The position numbers were made by a program, and so were the translations under genes. From contig NZ_CP019327.1 of NCBI RefSeq assembly GCF_001971705.1, positions 744,001-808,000 of the forward strand: DNA of 64,000 nt. Reading direction: 5' to 3'. Source of the stretch: Natronorubrum daqingense. Its GTDB lineage: Archaea; Halobacteriota; Halobacteria; Halobacteriales; Natrialbaceae. Below, piece by piece: positions 52,372-60,769 of this stretch. Position 1 is the stretch's first letter. Every line of letters begins with the position of its first letter. The notes under the pieces were generated by a model that saw only the letters and a program-made list of their open reading frames with translations, did no database searches and had not been told where the DNA came from.

Positions 52372-52776
52372 TTACTCGGCGAGCAACTCCTCGAGGTTCT
52401 CGAGCGCGCGAAGCGTGACCGGAACGGAGCCCACTGCGTACGCCGGCAGTTCGAACGCGATCCGACAACGGTCGCGCTCGAGATCGTCGACCCGGTGGGT
52501 CGCGCCCGGTAGGCGCGAGAGCTTCCACGCCCAGCGACGATCCGCGCAGGTCGTGATACGAAACGACGTCCAGACGCCCGAGAGCCGGACGCGGCCGGTC
52601 GTCCCCGTTCGAATCCGCCGGTCGCTCGACTCGACGCCGGAGATCAGCGGCGACCACGACGGCCACTCGGTCGTGTCGACGAGCAGTTCCCACGGGTCCG
52701 CCGCGGGTGCCTCGAGCACGTGAGAGACCTCGATTCGGCGGCCGTCTTGGGTGTGTATCGGACGAACGCGAGTCAT
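52372..52776 (-). CDS. SRPBCC (START-like) domain protein
   Basis: 134 residues with the helix-grip layout: VSHVLEAPAADPWELLVDTTEWPSWSPLISGVESSDRRI followed by beta-strands and a long C-terminal helix (PVTLRALENLEELLAE). Such proteins bind hydrophobic ligands; no catalytic residues can be named. ATG 52776 is near the start of a region of poor composition upstream. It converges with the flavin reductase gene. Confidence 0.8.
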   Translation of the reverse strand: MTRVRPIHTQDGRRIEVSHVLEAPAADPWELLVDTTEWPSWSPLISGVESSDRRIRTGTTGRVRLSGVWTSFRITTCADRRWAWKLSRLPGATHRVDDLERDRCRIAFELPAYAVGSVPVTLRALENLEELLAE

Positions 52777-52970
52777 CCCTACGCGCCCCTACGCGGGCGA
52801 GACCCATGTGAATTTGCCTCACTCGAGAGTTGTGCAGGAGAGATCGCTATCGCTCGAGGACAGCACACTCAGCACCCGAGGCCCACCGTCAAAGACGGCG
52901 AAACAGGTGAGACGGTCGACCGTTTTTCGGAAGGGGTTCCGCCAGTTATCGCGCTCGCTGAGCACATACT

Positions 52971-52977
52971 GTTTTTT
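52971..52977 (+). promoter_or_regulatory. TATA-like box of the aldo/keto reductase
   Basis: GTTTTTT lies 22 bases before ATG 53000 and supports that start against the longer frame from 52751. Confidence 0.4.
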
Positions 52978-52999
52978 CGGTGGGGTTCGTCTCGAGCGT

Positions 53000-53974
53000 A
53001 TGGAGTATACGACACTCGGTTCGACCGGAATGGAGGTCAGTCGACTCTGTCTGGGCTGTATGAGCTTTGGCTCGAGCGACTGGCGCGAATGGGTACTCGA
53101 AGACGAGGAGGGGAAGGAGATCATCGACCGAGCGATCGACCTCGGAATCAACTTTTTCGACACGGCGAATATGTACTCGCGCGGCGAGTCCGAACGGATT
53201 CTCGGCGAGGCGCTCGAGGGCCATCGCGAGTCGTCCGTCATCGCCACGAAGGTGTTCCACCCGATGCGCGACGACGATCCGCACTCGCAGGGACTCTCTC
53301 GAAAGACGATCGAACAGGAACTCGCGGCCAGTCGCGAACGCCTGGGCGTAGACACGATCGATCTCTACCAGATTCACCGTTGGGACTACGACACGCCGAT
53401 CGAGACCACGCTCCGCACGCTCACAGACGCGGTTCGACGCGGTGAGGTGCGCTACATCGGCGCGTCGTCGATGTGGGCCCACCAGTTCGCCGATGCGCTC
53501 GCGACGAGCGAACTGAAGGGACTCGAGCGATTCGTCACGATGCAAAATCACTACAATCTGGTCTATCGGGAGGAAGAACGCGAGATGTTGCCCCTCTGTG
53601 CGAACGAGGGCATCGGCGTGATGCCGTGGTCTCCGCTGGCCCGTGGCTACCTCACGCGCCCGCACGAAGAGATCGACGCGACGACGCGCGGCGAGACTGA
53701 AGAGCACATGTACAACCATCCCTACCGGGAGGGAGGCGGCCAGGAGATCAACGAACGCGTCGCCGAAGTCGCCGCAGACAACGGCGCGACCATGGCCCAG
53801 ATCGCTCTCGCGTGGTTGCTCCACAAAGAGTGGGTCGACGCACCGATCATCGGAACCACGAGCGTCGAGCACTTAGAGCAGGCCGTCGAAGCGCTCGAGA
53901 TTTCGCTCTCGGCGTCGGATATGGCCTATCTCGAGGAACCGTACGAACCGGTCCCGGTGTCCGGCCACGACTGA
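53000..53974 (+). CDS. aldo/keto reductase
   Basis: 324-residue NADPH-dependent TIM-barrel oxidoreductase. It starts EYTTLGSTGMEVSRLCLGCMSFG. The catalytic tetrad members appear in GINFFDTANMYSRGESE (Asp, Tyr), VIATKVF (Lys) and YQIHRWDYDTP (His). The cofactor end is PIIGTTSVEHLEQAVEALE. ATG 53000 fits both homologue length and promoter spacing. A hairpin (CGACC/GGTCG, 53977-53990) directly follows the stop. Substrate not deducible. Confidence 0.9.
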   Translation: MEYTTLGSTGMEVSRLCLGCMSFGSSDWREWVLEDEEGKEIIDRAIDLGINFFDTANMYSRGESERILGEALEGHRESSVIATKVFHPMRDDDPHSQGLSRKTIEQELAASRERLGVDTIDLYQIHRWDYDTPIETTLRTLTDAVRRGEVRYIGASSMWAHQFADALATSELKGLERFVTMQNHYNLVYREEEREMLPLCANEGIGVMPWSPLARGYLTRPHEEIDATTRGETEEHMYNHPYREGGGQEINERVAEVAADNGATMAQIALAWLLHKEWVDAPIIGTTSVEHLEQAVEALEISLSASDMAYLEEPYEPVPVSGHD

Positions 53975-54396
53975 ATCGACCGTTCGGTCGTCGGTTGCGG
54001 TCGACGCTGCCCGCGAAATTGACGCCGGGTCCGTTTTCGCCTAATTTCTCGTCGTACTCGTTCGTCGTGACGCGTCGATCGCCGCGTCGAAACCAGCAGT
54101 GTGCTGGTAATATCACTCGATGCGTCGACCGTCGAACCGAAGAGCCGACCAGTACCGGTTCGGCTGGCAGTACTCCCATTGTCTGTACCCCCTGTACTAG
54201 TTGTATCCATTTGATTAATGTGAGAATACATCTAGAAATACTTGCGCGTACTAATTCGGTACATACACCAACTAGGTAAATTTTAAATTTTGTGTTAGTG
54301 CATTGGCGGACGGAATCACCGTGATTCACTCATCCCCAGAACGAACGACCCCCGTCGAACCGCCAGTAAACGCACCTGCCGCCATCAATACGACAG
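53975..54396. other. 422-base gene-free stretch with AT-rich island
   Basis: Begins with a short hairpin after the aldo/keto reductase (53977-53990). From about 54185 to 54300 the DNA is far richer in A+T than the rest of the window, with a 13-base A/T run AAATTTTAAATTT and the 7-base inverted arms CTAGTTG (54198-54204) and CAACTAG (54269-54275). No gene or RNA is recognised. The promoter of the thioesterase gene must lie in the last 60 bases. Confidence 0.55.
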
Positions 54397-54849
54397 ATGA
54401 CCGCTGAATCCGCGACGCTCGATTCCGACGTTCCCGAACGATTCCTCGAGCACAGCGCCTACCTGTCGTGGCTCGGAATCCAGATCGACACGCTAGGATC
54501 CGCGTCCGCGACGGTTCGCCTCCCTGCAGAGAGCAAACACTTCAATCCGGCCCAGGGAACGTCGAAGGCGATAAGCGGCGGAGTCATTTCGACGCTGATC
54601 GATATCTCGGGTGGATTCGCCATCTGGACGACGTGCGACGATCCCGAGCGAGCGCAACTCTCGACGATCGACATGAACGTCTCGTTTCTCCACCCCGCGA
54701 GCGACGATCTCACCGCCGTCGCCGAGGTCGTCAGATCCGGCGGCTCTTTCGGTGTAGTGGAGGTCACCGTCGAGAGCGCAGCCGAGGACGATCGCGTCGT
54801 CGCCACCGGTCGGGCGACCTATCGAATCGGCACCGAGTCGAGTCAGTGA
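54397..54849 (+). CDS. PaaI-type hotdog thioesterase
   Basis: 150-residue hotdog-fold protein. The motif HFNPAQGTSKAISGGVISTLIDISGGFAI contains the G-G-x-x-x-x-x-x-D pattern where Asp serves in catalysis, followed by STIDMNVSFLHPA and GRATYRIGTE. It hydrolyses acyl-CoA thioesters by family; substrate unknown. Single gene with its own promoter region. Confidence 0.87.
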   Translation: MTAESATLDSDVPERFLEHSAYLSWLGIQIDTLGSASATVRLPAESKHFNPAQGTSKAISGGVISTLIDISGGFAIWTTCDDPERAQLSTIDMNVSFLHPASDDLTAVAEVVRSGGSFGVVEVTVESAAEDDRVVATGRATYRIGTESSQ

Positions 54850-55027
54850 TGCGATCCGGCCGAACCGAACCCGCGGATGTCACCGGTTGAAGGACGTCGA
54901 TCGGCGTGGTTACTCGCCGAGAGGGAAACTGGGGAAGATCGTCGACGGTCGACGATCGTAGGCGAATTCTTTGCAGTATCAGACGTCGACGGGGATGAGA
55001 GTGCGATCTGCCTCGCGTGACTCGAAC

Positions 55028-55582
55028 TCAGGGAACCTGTTCGGCGGTCTCGACCAGTTCGTCTTCCGTTCGCCACTCGTGCAGTCGATCGTCGGCCGCG
55101 AGCAACTCGAAGACGCCGTCTTCCATCCAGCCGTAGGGATACTTCTCGTCGCTGTTCGGGTACGTCCGCTTGAGGACGTAGCTCTTTTCGAAGTACTCCT
55201 CCGTGCCGACGAGGAGCCCCTGCTCGACGAGGAAACCACTCGGTTCTTTCTCGGCGACGCCGACGATGTGGGTGACGAGGTCTGCGATCAGGCAAAACTT
55301 CTGGATTCCGTTCTCCCAGTTTCCGCGAACGTCACTCATCTCGAAAGCGTAGGCGTCCGGGCGGCCGTTCAAATGGTCGACGACGCGCTCGAGGCGACGA
55401 CGCTGCTCGGGGTCGTAGTTCCCGAGGACGAAGTACGAGCGCTCGCGCTCGTAGATCGGCGTCAGTTCGCTCAGCGCGCGGAGGAGTTCCTCGTTCTCTT
55501 CGAGCGTGAGGTCGTCGGCCTCGAGTCGCTCCGTCGCACTCGTGAGCACCTCCTCGGGGACCGGCGGCGACTCGTTGGTCAT
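55028..55582 (-). CDS. conserved-looking haloarchaeal protein of unknown function
   Basis: 184 residues from ATG 55582 (MTNESPPVPEEVLT). Acidic, mixed alpha/beta, without signal or membrane segments. Distinct blocks are TPIYERERSYFVLGNYDPEQRRRLERVVDHLNGRP, MSDVRGNWENGIQKFCLIADLVTHIVGVAEK and EEYFEKSYVLKRTYPNSDEKYPYGWMEDGVFELL. I do not recognise the family. It is divergent from the winged-helix gene at 55741. The region 54850-55027 contains no gene. Confidence 0.7.
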   Translation of the reverse strand: MTNESPPVPEEVLTSATERLEADDLTLEENEELLRALSELTPIYERERSYFVLGNYDPEQRRRLERVVDHLNGRPDAYAFEMSDVRGNWENGIQKFCLIADLVTHIVGVAEKEPSGFLVEQGLLVGTEEYFEKSYVLKRTYPNSDEKYPYGWMEDGVFELLAADDRLHEWRTEDELVETAEQVP

Positions 55583-55693
55583 AGCCGGTGATTCATCCGG
55601 ACCGACAAAAGGAGTTACTACACCGTTTCCGATTTCCGAAATAACTCTCGAGAGGTGTGGGGTCCCGTGGACACGGAGTTTAGTCAGGGGTAA

Positions 55694-55709
55694 TTTACTC
55701 GAGGGTAAA
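55694..55709. promoter_or_regulatory. inverted repeat in promoter region
   Basis: TTTAC (55694-55698) and GTAAA (55705-55709) frame TCGAGG, 31-47 bases before ATG 55741, overlapping the likely TATA/BRE position. Possible autoregulatory operator of the winged-helix gene. Confidence 0.35.
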
Positions 55710-55740
55710 CTACTTGGTCGACGGTGCCGTAGGTGGATCC

Positions 55741-56157
55741 ATGAGTACCGATGTGGGATCGCCGGCGGGGGCAAAAACGCGCGAACTCTTGCACTTCATC
55801 ACGCAGGAGACCCGATTCGCACTCCTCACGAACATCGTCCAACACCCCGAGCAGTTGCCGTCGATGTACGAACTCGAGCAACTGAATCCGAGCGTCAGCG
55901 AGGCGACCGTGTACAAACACGTCCAGAAACTCGTCGACGCGGGCGTCGTGAAAGCGGTCGCACTGCCCGACGACGAGCGCCAACAAGGCTATCCCTGGAA
56001 ATTCTACGGGCTGACGGAGGACGGACGGGAATTACTGGAGACGCACAACCTCCTCGCCGCCGAGGAGACGCTCCAGCGAATCTACGAAACGATTTCCGAT
56101 AAACCCGAGAAGATGGTGAAGTACGAAAACGCGCCCCGACCCGCACACGAGAGGTAA
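55741..56157 (+). CDS. winged-helix transcriptional regulator
   Basis: 138 residues. LHFITQETRFALLTNIVQHPEQLPSMYELEQLNPSVSEATVYKHVQKLVDAGVVKAVAL is a classic winged helix with the recognition helix SEATVYKHVQKL, followed by a wing (WKFYGLTEDGRELLE) and a C-terminal helix that may dimerise. No ligand domain. It is divergent from the gene at 55582; the shared 158-base intergenic region contains a TTTAC/GTAAA dyad. Confidence 0.85.
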   Translation: MSTDVGSPAGAKTRELLHFITQETRFALLTNIVQHPEQLPSMYELEQLNPSVSEATVYKHVQKLVDAGVVKAVALPDDERQQGYPWKFYGLTEDGRELLETHNLLAAEETLQRIYETISDKPEKMVKYENAPRPAHER

Positions 56158-56291
56158 CGTCGATTCCGACAGAGCCTCGAGGAGCGGAGATACCCTCGAA
56201 ACCGCTGACGTCACGATTTTGCTCCCACTCGCTTTCTGTGCCCACTCGAGACAGCGTTAGTCACCTGCTCGAGACGACTGTCGCGATCCGA

Positions 56292-56831
56292 TTAGGAGAA
56301 CCGTCTGGCAAGATCTGCTTCGGTGATGATGCCGACGGTTTCGCCCGCTTCGGTGATCATCACGGCCTTGTAGTGCTCGAGCAGGTTGCTGATTTCGTCG
56401 AGCGTGGCGTCTTTCGAAACCGTCGGGAAGCTCTCGCTCATGTGCGCTTCGACGGGTTCGTCTCGAGCCTCGGAGTCGAGGTGGACGAGGTCGCTCTGAC
56501 TGATCGAACCGACGGGAATCCCCTCTTGGATGACGGCCAGTTGCGAGTACGCCTCTTCTTCCATCTTGCGCGCGGCTTCCTTGACGGCGTCGTCGGGAGA
56601 GACGTTGACGACGGCCTCGTTCATCAAGTTCTCCGCGCGAACGACGTCGCTTTCGGCCTTCTCGAGGGCGTTGACGATCCGTCGGAGTGTCGACAAACGA
56701 GGGTCCACGTCACCGCCTTCGATACGGGCGATCAACGGCTGGGAGACGTCCGCCGTATTCGCGAGTTCACTCTGGGTCAACCCGAGTTCGGTCCGGCGCT
56801 GGCGGAGGTCGGCGGGTGTCGGGAGCTCCAT
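56292..56831 (-). CDS. helix-turn-helix plus CBS-domain regulator
   Basis: 179 residues from ATG 56831 (MELPTPADL); an ATG at 56840 adds three. The N-terminal Xre-type helix-turn-helix (RQRRTELGLTQSELANTADVSQPLIARIEGGDVDPRLSTLRRIVNALE) is followed by a pair of CBS domains (NLMNEAVVNVSPDDAVKEAARKM, then HMSESFPTVSKDATLDEISNLLEHYKAVMI). CBS pairs usually bind adenosine nucleotides, so it may couple energy or AMP/ATP state to transcription. It is 87 bases downstream of the UPF0212 gene. Confidence 0.9.
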   Translation of the reverse strand: MELPTPADLRQRRTELGLTQSELANTADVSQPLIARIEGGDVDPRLSTLRRIVNALEKAESDVVRAENLMNEAVVNVSPDDAVKEAARKMEEEAYSQLAVIQEGIPVGSISQSDLVHLDSEARDEPVEAHMSESFPTVSKDATLDEISNLLEHYKAVMITEAGETVGIITEADLARRFS

Positions 56832-56918
56832 ACGGCTCAATAACTAACGGTTATAGAAAATCCTTTGGGTCAGTGCAGGATCCGACGGCATCGAGCATCG
56901 ACGCGACGGACCACAGAA

Positions 56919-57275
56919 TTAGTCTTCGTCTTCGGAGACGTCGATGAGGTCAACGACCGAGAGTGGCACGTCGCGAAGGGCACCGCCGACTTCGCTCTTT
57001 GCGATCCGAGAGGCGTGTTCCTCGCTGTCCGCGTTGAACACTTCCATCTCGAGACCGAGACCGACGAGCGCGGTATTCGCCGCGACGAAGGCGGAATCGA
57101 ACGGTTCGCCACAGGCCGGACAGCCCGTCGCACCGACTTCGACCTCGACGTAGTCCATGTTTTCGCTGTTGAGTCGCTTCCCGGCTTCGCTGACCGCGAC
57201 GCCGATTGCGTCGTCGATCTCCTCGACGTCACGAACGAGCCACGCGGCTTCCATCGCGACGAGATAATTGGCCAT
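56919..57275 (-). CDS. UPF0212 (DUF555) family protein
   Basis: 118 residues from ATG 57275. It begins ANYLVAMEAAWLVRDVEEIDDAIGVAVSEAGKRLN, the family signature, and contains CPAC, which with other residues could bind metal. The family is widespread in methanogens and halophiles without a known role. It precedes the helix-turn-helix/CBS gene on the same strand and may be cotranscribed. Confidence 0.87.
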   Translation of the reverse strand: MANYLVAMEAAWLVRDVEEIDDAIGVAVSEAGKRLNSENMDYVEVEVGATGCPACGEPFDSAFVAANTALVGLGLEMEVFNADSEEHASRIAKSEVGGALRDVPLSVVDLIDVSEDED

Positions 57276-57378
57276 ATCAGGTGGTCGGTCCGGGGGGTTT
57301 CCTGTCTTGCGGTTCGTCGCCGGCGTGCGAGCGAGGCGCACTCCTCAGTGGGTCCACGGTGCGCACGAACGACGGATG

Positions 57379-57399
57379 ATTCTCATACGTTATGAGAAT
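57379..57399. promoter_or_regulatory. perfect dyad, 9-base arms, 3-base centre
   Basis: ATTCTCATA (57379-57387) and TATGAGAAT (57391-57399) flank CGT. The symmetry, AT content and position 104 bases before the UPF0212 start suggest an operator for a dimeric regulator. Confidence 0.55.
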
Positions 57400-57544
57400 T
57401 GCACAGGTCGATTGCTGCATACATAGCCGTACATCGCCTCGAGTTCGTCTCGAATTGTATCGAGTGCAAGTGGAGTTGAATCGCAAGGCGGCGTCGGGTT
57501 GGTTTTGCAGGGTTGATCATTATGCCTGGTGTATATCAAGAAAG

Positions 57545-57553
57545 TTTATATAC
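57545..57553 (+). promoter_or_regulatory. strong TATA box of the 59-aa membrane gene
   Basis: TTTATATAC is a near-ideal archaeal TATA box, 29 bases before ATG 57583. Confidence 0.6.
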
Positions 57554-57582
57554 ACCCTCCGATTGGCACCCAGTGAACGCTG

Positions 57583-57762
57583 ATGAAATCCCGCGTGTAC
57601 CACGCGAGTCTGTTCGCACTGTACCAGCTGTGTATTGTGATCGGTATCGCCGTGATGCCACTCGCAATCGCCGCCCGCCAAGCTGGAGTTACTCTTCCGG
57701 TCCACCGACTCCTCGAGAGCGTCGAGGACGCCTACGAAGCAAGTCAGTCACAGACACCGTAA
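57583..57762 (+). CDS. small membrane protein, 59 aa
   Basis: ATG 57583 to TAA 57760-57762. A basic N-terminus (MKSRVYHASL) leads into one membrane helix (FALYQLCIVIGIAVMPLAIAA), then an amphipathic segment (LPVHRLLESVEDAYEASQ). It has its own strong TATA box. It precedes psmB by 128 bases on the same strand, but psmB has a separate promoter. Function unknown. Just under the usual length limit of gene finders. Confidence 0.65.
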   Translation: MKSRVYHASLFALYQLCIVIGIAVMPLAIAARQAGVTLPVHRLLESVEDAYEASQSQTP

Positions 57763-57858
57763 GCCAAAGCATCGTTTTATCGTCGAATGGCGCTATCGGT
57801 CATCTCGCTCGAGAGCCATCGGTGCTGATAGCGGAAACCGCGGCGGTGACCGCCGGTG

Positions 57859-57866
57859 TTTTATAT
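57859..57866 (+). promoter_or_regulatory. TATA box of psmB
   Basis: TTTTATAT lies 24 bases before ATG 57891, giving a leaderless transcript and fixing the start against the longer frame from 57513. Confidence 0.6.
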
Positions 57867-57890
57867 CCTCCCTGTCGTAACGTTCGGTCA

Positions 57891-58622
57891 ATGCGCACAC
57901 CGCAACATCACTCGGAGTTCTCCCGCACGGTCGATCAGTTGGCCGACGAGACGGACCCCTACAGCCCAGAGATCGGAACGATCCCACAGAACGATCTCTC
58001 GCGTGCGGACCTCGATAACGTCAACAAGACGGGAACGACGACGATCGGAATCACGACCACGGACGGCGTCGTCATCGCGACGGACATGCGCGCGAGCCTC
58101 GGCGGTCGATTCGTCTCGAACAAAAACGTCCAGAAGGTCGAGCAGATTCACCCGACCGGCGCACTGACTCTCGTCGGCAGCGTCGGCGGTGCGCAGTCGT
58201 TCATCGAAACGCTTCGGGCCGAAGTGAACCTCTTCGAATCCCGACGCGGCGAGGGCATGAGCATCGACGCGCTCGCGACGCTCGCAGGGAACTTCGCTCG
58301 CGGCGGTCCGTTCTTCGCTATCCACCCGATTCTGGGTGGGGTGGACGACGAGGGCAGCCACGTATACAGCATCGATCCCGCGGGTGGCGTCATGAAAGAT
58401 GACTACACCGTGACGGGGTCGGGAATGCAACTCGCCTACGGCCACTTAGAACAGGCCTACGAGGACGACCTCTCGAACGACGAGGCGACGACCATCGCCG
58501 CACGTTCCATCAAATCTGCTGCCGAACGCGACACCGGCTCCGGTAACGGTGTCTTCCTCTGTGAGATCACCGAAGACGGCGTCGACATCCACGGTCACCA
58601 CGATTTCGACGAAGTCGTCTAA
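57891..58622 (+). CDS. psmB: proteasome subunit beta
   Basis: 243-residue precursor of the catalytic 20S subunit. The propeptide runs to Gly48; autocleavage before Thr49 in KTGTTTIGITTTDGVV exposes the nucleophile. The mature part shows DMRASLGGRFVSNKNVQKVEQI (with the catalytic Lys region), LVGSVGGAQSF and SGSGMQLAYGHLE-like motifs. ATG 57891 matches the propeptide length of haloarchaeal beta subunits. It works with alpha subunits encoded elsewhere and with PAN at 4.9 kb. Confidence 0.95.
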   Translation: MRTPQHHSEFSRTVDQLADETDPYSPEIGTIPQNDLSRADLDNVNKTGTTTIGITTTDGVVIATDMRASLGGRFVSNKNVQKVEQIHPTGALTLVGSVGGAQSFIETLRAEVNLFESRRGEGMSIDALATLAGNFARGGPFFAIHPILGGVDDEGSHVYSIDPAGGVMKDDYTVTGSGMQLAYGHLEQAYEDDLSNDEATTIAARSIKSAAERDTGSGNGVFLCEITEDGVDIHGHHDFDEVV

Positions 58623-58848
58623 CGCAGTTACTCCAATTTCGCGTTTCGCGTGACGAACGAACCAACGGGCGTCTGCTCCTGAAGACGACGAAATGCCATC
58701 CGCTCGTTTCGTCCATCACTCGAGTGAGACGAGTACGACTCAGTGAGGCGTGTGACGACGGCCGTACTCACGCGTCGTGATTCGAATCGATACTCGCTTG
58801 CGTTCTCGCTCTCGTTGCACCTCGAGACCCGAGAAAAGAGAGTGATCG

Positions 58849-59238
58849 TTACTGGTCGACGAACTCGACGGAGACGTCGTTCGGTTCGTCGTCGTACTCG
58901 AGTTCGATTTCGAACGTCAACCGAGAGATAACCTGCGTACAGATCTCGCCATAGCGGTGTGGGGCGACCTGAACGACGTCACCAGCGCTCGAGGAGTCGA
59001 TACCGACGACTTCAGCCTCGTAACACGACTCGGGAACCGTCGTCCCACCGGTGATGATGACGGTATTGCCGTCGTACTCGACGGAATACTCGTCACCGGC
59101 ATCGGTGTTTTCGGTGGAGATTTCGGAGTCGACGTCGACGACGCGTGGACCGTCTTCGGTTGCCGACGCCGTACTCGTCAGCGTCGCTCCTGCCAGGACC
59201 GATACACCAATCGCTTTGAGTGCCGCTCGTCGTTGCAT
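58849..59238 (-). CDS. exported protein with Tat-like signal, unknown function
   Basis: 129 residues. The N-terminus MQRRAALKAIGVSVLAGATLTSTASA is a twin-arginine-like signal with a probable cleavage after Ala26. The mature part is acidic and beta-rich (DEYSVEYDGNTVIITGGTTVPESCYEAEVVGID) and contains two cysteines (SCYE, EICTQ) that could form a disulfide. It is not recognised. 226 bases without a gene separate it from psmB. Confidence 0.65.
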   Translation of the reverse strand: MQRRAALKAIGVSVLAGATLTSTASATEDGPRVVDVDSEISTENTDAGDEYSVEYDGNTVIITGGTTVPESCYEAEVVGIDSSSAGDVVQVAPHRYGEICTQVISRLTFEIELEYDDEPNDVSVEFVDQ

Positions 59239-59377
59239 TGCAGTGACATCTTACGACGACGGTGTATGTAACTATTTCCTCACAGTACTGGCGTTATTTT
59301 TATGTCCGCTGAGAACTGGCGGGCAGGTTCGAACACGGCGGCCCATCCCACCGTAAAACGTCACCACCAATCGGCGC

Positions 59378-60493
59378 TCACTGAAGCTTTGCACACTGTT
59401 CTGCCTCGAGTTCGGGGGCTTCGAGTTGGGCCGCGCGGCCGGTTTCGCTCGAGCGGTAGATGGCGTCGATGACGCGCTGGACGGTCAGCGCTTCTTCGAT
59501 GGTATTGGTTTCGGGTTCGGCTTCAGTGGCGACTGCGCGAAGGAACTGTTCGTCCTGTTCGGTGTATCCGGTCACCGACGCGTCGCCGGTGAGCGTCGAG
59601 TCGGCGTAGTGATCGCAGCCGGCCGTTCCGGTCTCGAGAATGTCCAGGGCCGTGTCGCCGATATCGAACTGCGCGCCCGCTTCCGTGCCGCGAATCCGAA
59701 AGTCCATACTCTCCTCGCGATTCGTCGCCCAGGCGGCCTCGAGCGAGATCGTTTCACCGTTCTCACAGCGGATGAACGCGCTGACGGAGTCGTCGACGTC
59801 GTACGTCTCGCTCTTTCCGTCCCACGCGTCGCCGAATCCGTCGGGGTCGGCGTACTCCTCGGCGGAGCCGAACGTCGTTCTGGTTACACCGGAGACCTCC
59901 GTAATCTGTGGGAAATCGAGGGTGTAGAGGGCGAGGTCGAGTGCGTGAACGCCGATATCGAGGAGCGCGCCGCCGCCGGCGAGTTCGGGATTCGTAAACC
60001 AGGAGCCGGGGCCGGGAACACCTCGTCGTCGGACGTAGTTCGCTTCGATGTGTGTGAGATCACCGAATCGGCCGCGAGTGTGGTGGTCGTCGAACATGGC
60101 CATCGACGCGGCGTGACGGTTGTGAAAGCCCACCATGCAAATTCCGTCCGCGTCGGCCGCCGCGCGAGCGATTCGGCGCGCGCTCTCGAGGGTGTGTGCG
60201 AGTGGTTTCTCGACGAGCACGTCACAGCCGGCCTCGAGCGCGTCGATCGCGATCGGTTCGTGGAAGCGATTCGGAGTCGTCACGATAACGGCGTCGACGG
60301 TGTCGTTGTCGACGAGGCCGTCGTGAGTCTCGTACGTTTGTGCATCGAACTCCGTCTCGAAGCGCTCACGCTGTGCCTCGACGAGGTCAGCGCCGGCGAC
60401 GACGTTCGCACCGAGTTCCGTCACGTGTCGGGCGTGGAGGTGACCCATTCCACCGAGACCGACAACCCCCACACCAATCCCCGCGCCGATCAT
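59378..60493 (-). CDS. Gfo/Idh/MocA family oxidoreductase
   Basis: 371 residues from ATG 60493. The Rossmann start is GVGVVGLGGMGHLHARHV. The family's EKPLA motif (CDVLVEKPLAHTLESA) carries the catalytic Lys, and GGGALLDIGVHALDLALY supplies the substrate-binding Asp/His. Such enzymes oxidise or epimerise sugars and inositols with NAD(P). It is divergent from a ThuA-like gene across 276 bases, a pairing often seen in sugar-degradation loci. The longer frame to 60550 is unlikely. Confidence 0.92.
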   Translation of the reverse strand: MIGAGIGVGVVGLGGMGHLHARHVTELGANVVAGADLVEAQRERFETEFDAQTYETHDGLVDNDTVDAVIVTTPNRFHEPIAIDALEAGCDVLVEKPLAHTLESARRIARAAADADGICMVGFHNRHAASMAMFDDHHTRGRFGDLTHIEANYVRRRGVPGPGSWFTNPELAGGGALLDIGVHALDLALYTLDFPQITEVSGVTRTTFGSAEEYADPDGFGDAWDGKSETYDVDDSVSAFIRCENGETISLEAAWATNREESMDFRIRGTEAGAQFDIGDTALDILETGTAGCDHYADSTLTGDASVTGYTEQDEQFLRAVATEAEPETNTIEEALTVQRVIDAIYRSSETGRAAQLEAPELEAEQCAKLQ

Positions 60494-60769
60494 CGTAAAA
60501 TCACCAGTTTCCAAGCACGTCGGATAGAGATGGAAGAAGAAACGGTCCATTTCGTCCTCGATCGTGTACGCTCCCAGTCCATACAGAGAGGCAGCCGCCG
60601 ATCAAAATAAGGGTTGTGACCACTTTATCGCCACGGTTACAGTGTAATTCACGACATTTGCTATGTTATTCTACCATCAATCGGTAGTACCGAGTAAATC
60701 CATATTTCTTCGAGAGATTCAGTGGTGCGATACGTCCCTACTAAGCGAGTGGGCGATGAAGATCACTCG

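Larger units (their letters stand above)
57276..57582. other. 307-base intergenic region with 21-base dyad
   Basis: Divergent region between the UPF0212 gene and the small membrane gene. It contains the perfect dyad at 57379-57399 and a strong TATA box at 57545-57553. No RNA gene is recognised between. Confidence 0.5.

Noticed and set aside
57400-57545. Possible tRNA or small RNA in the divergent region
   Set aside because: No cloverleaf arms or T-loop sequence could be fitted.
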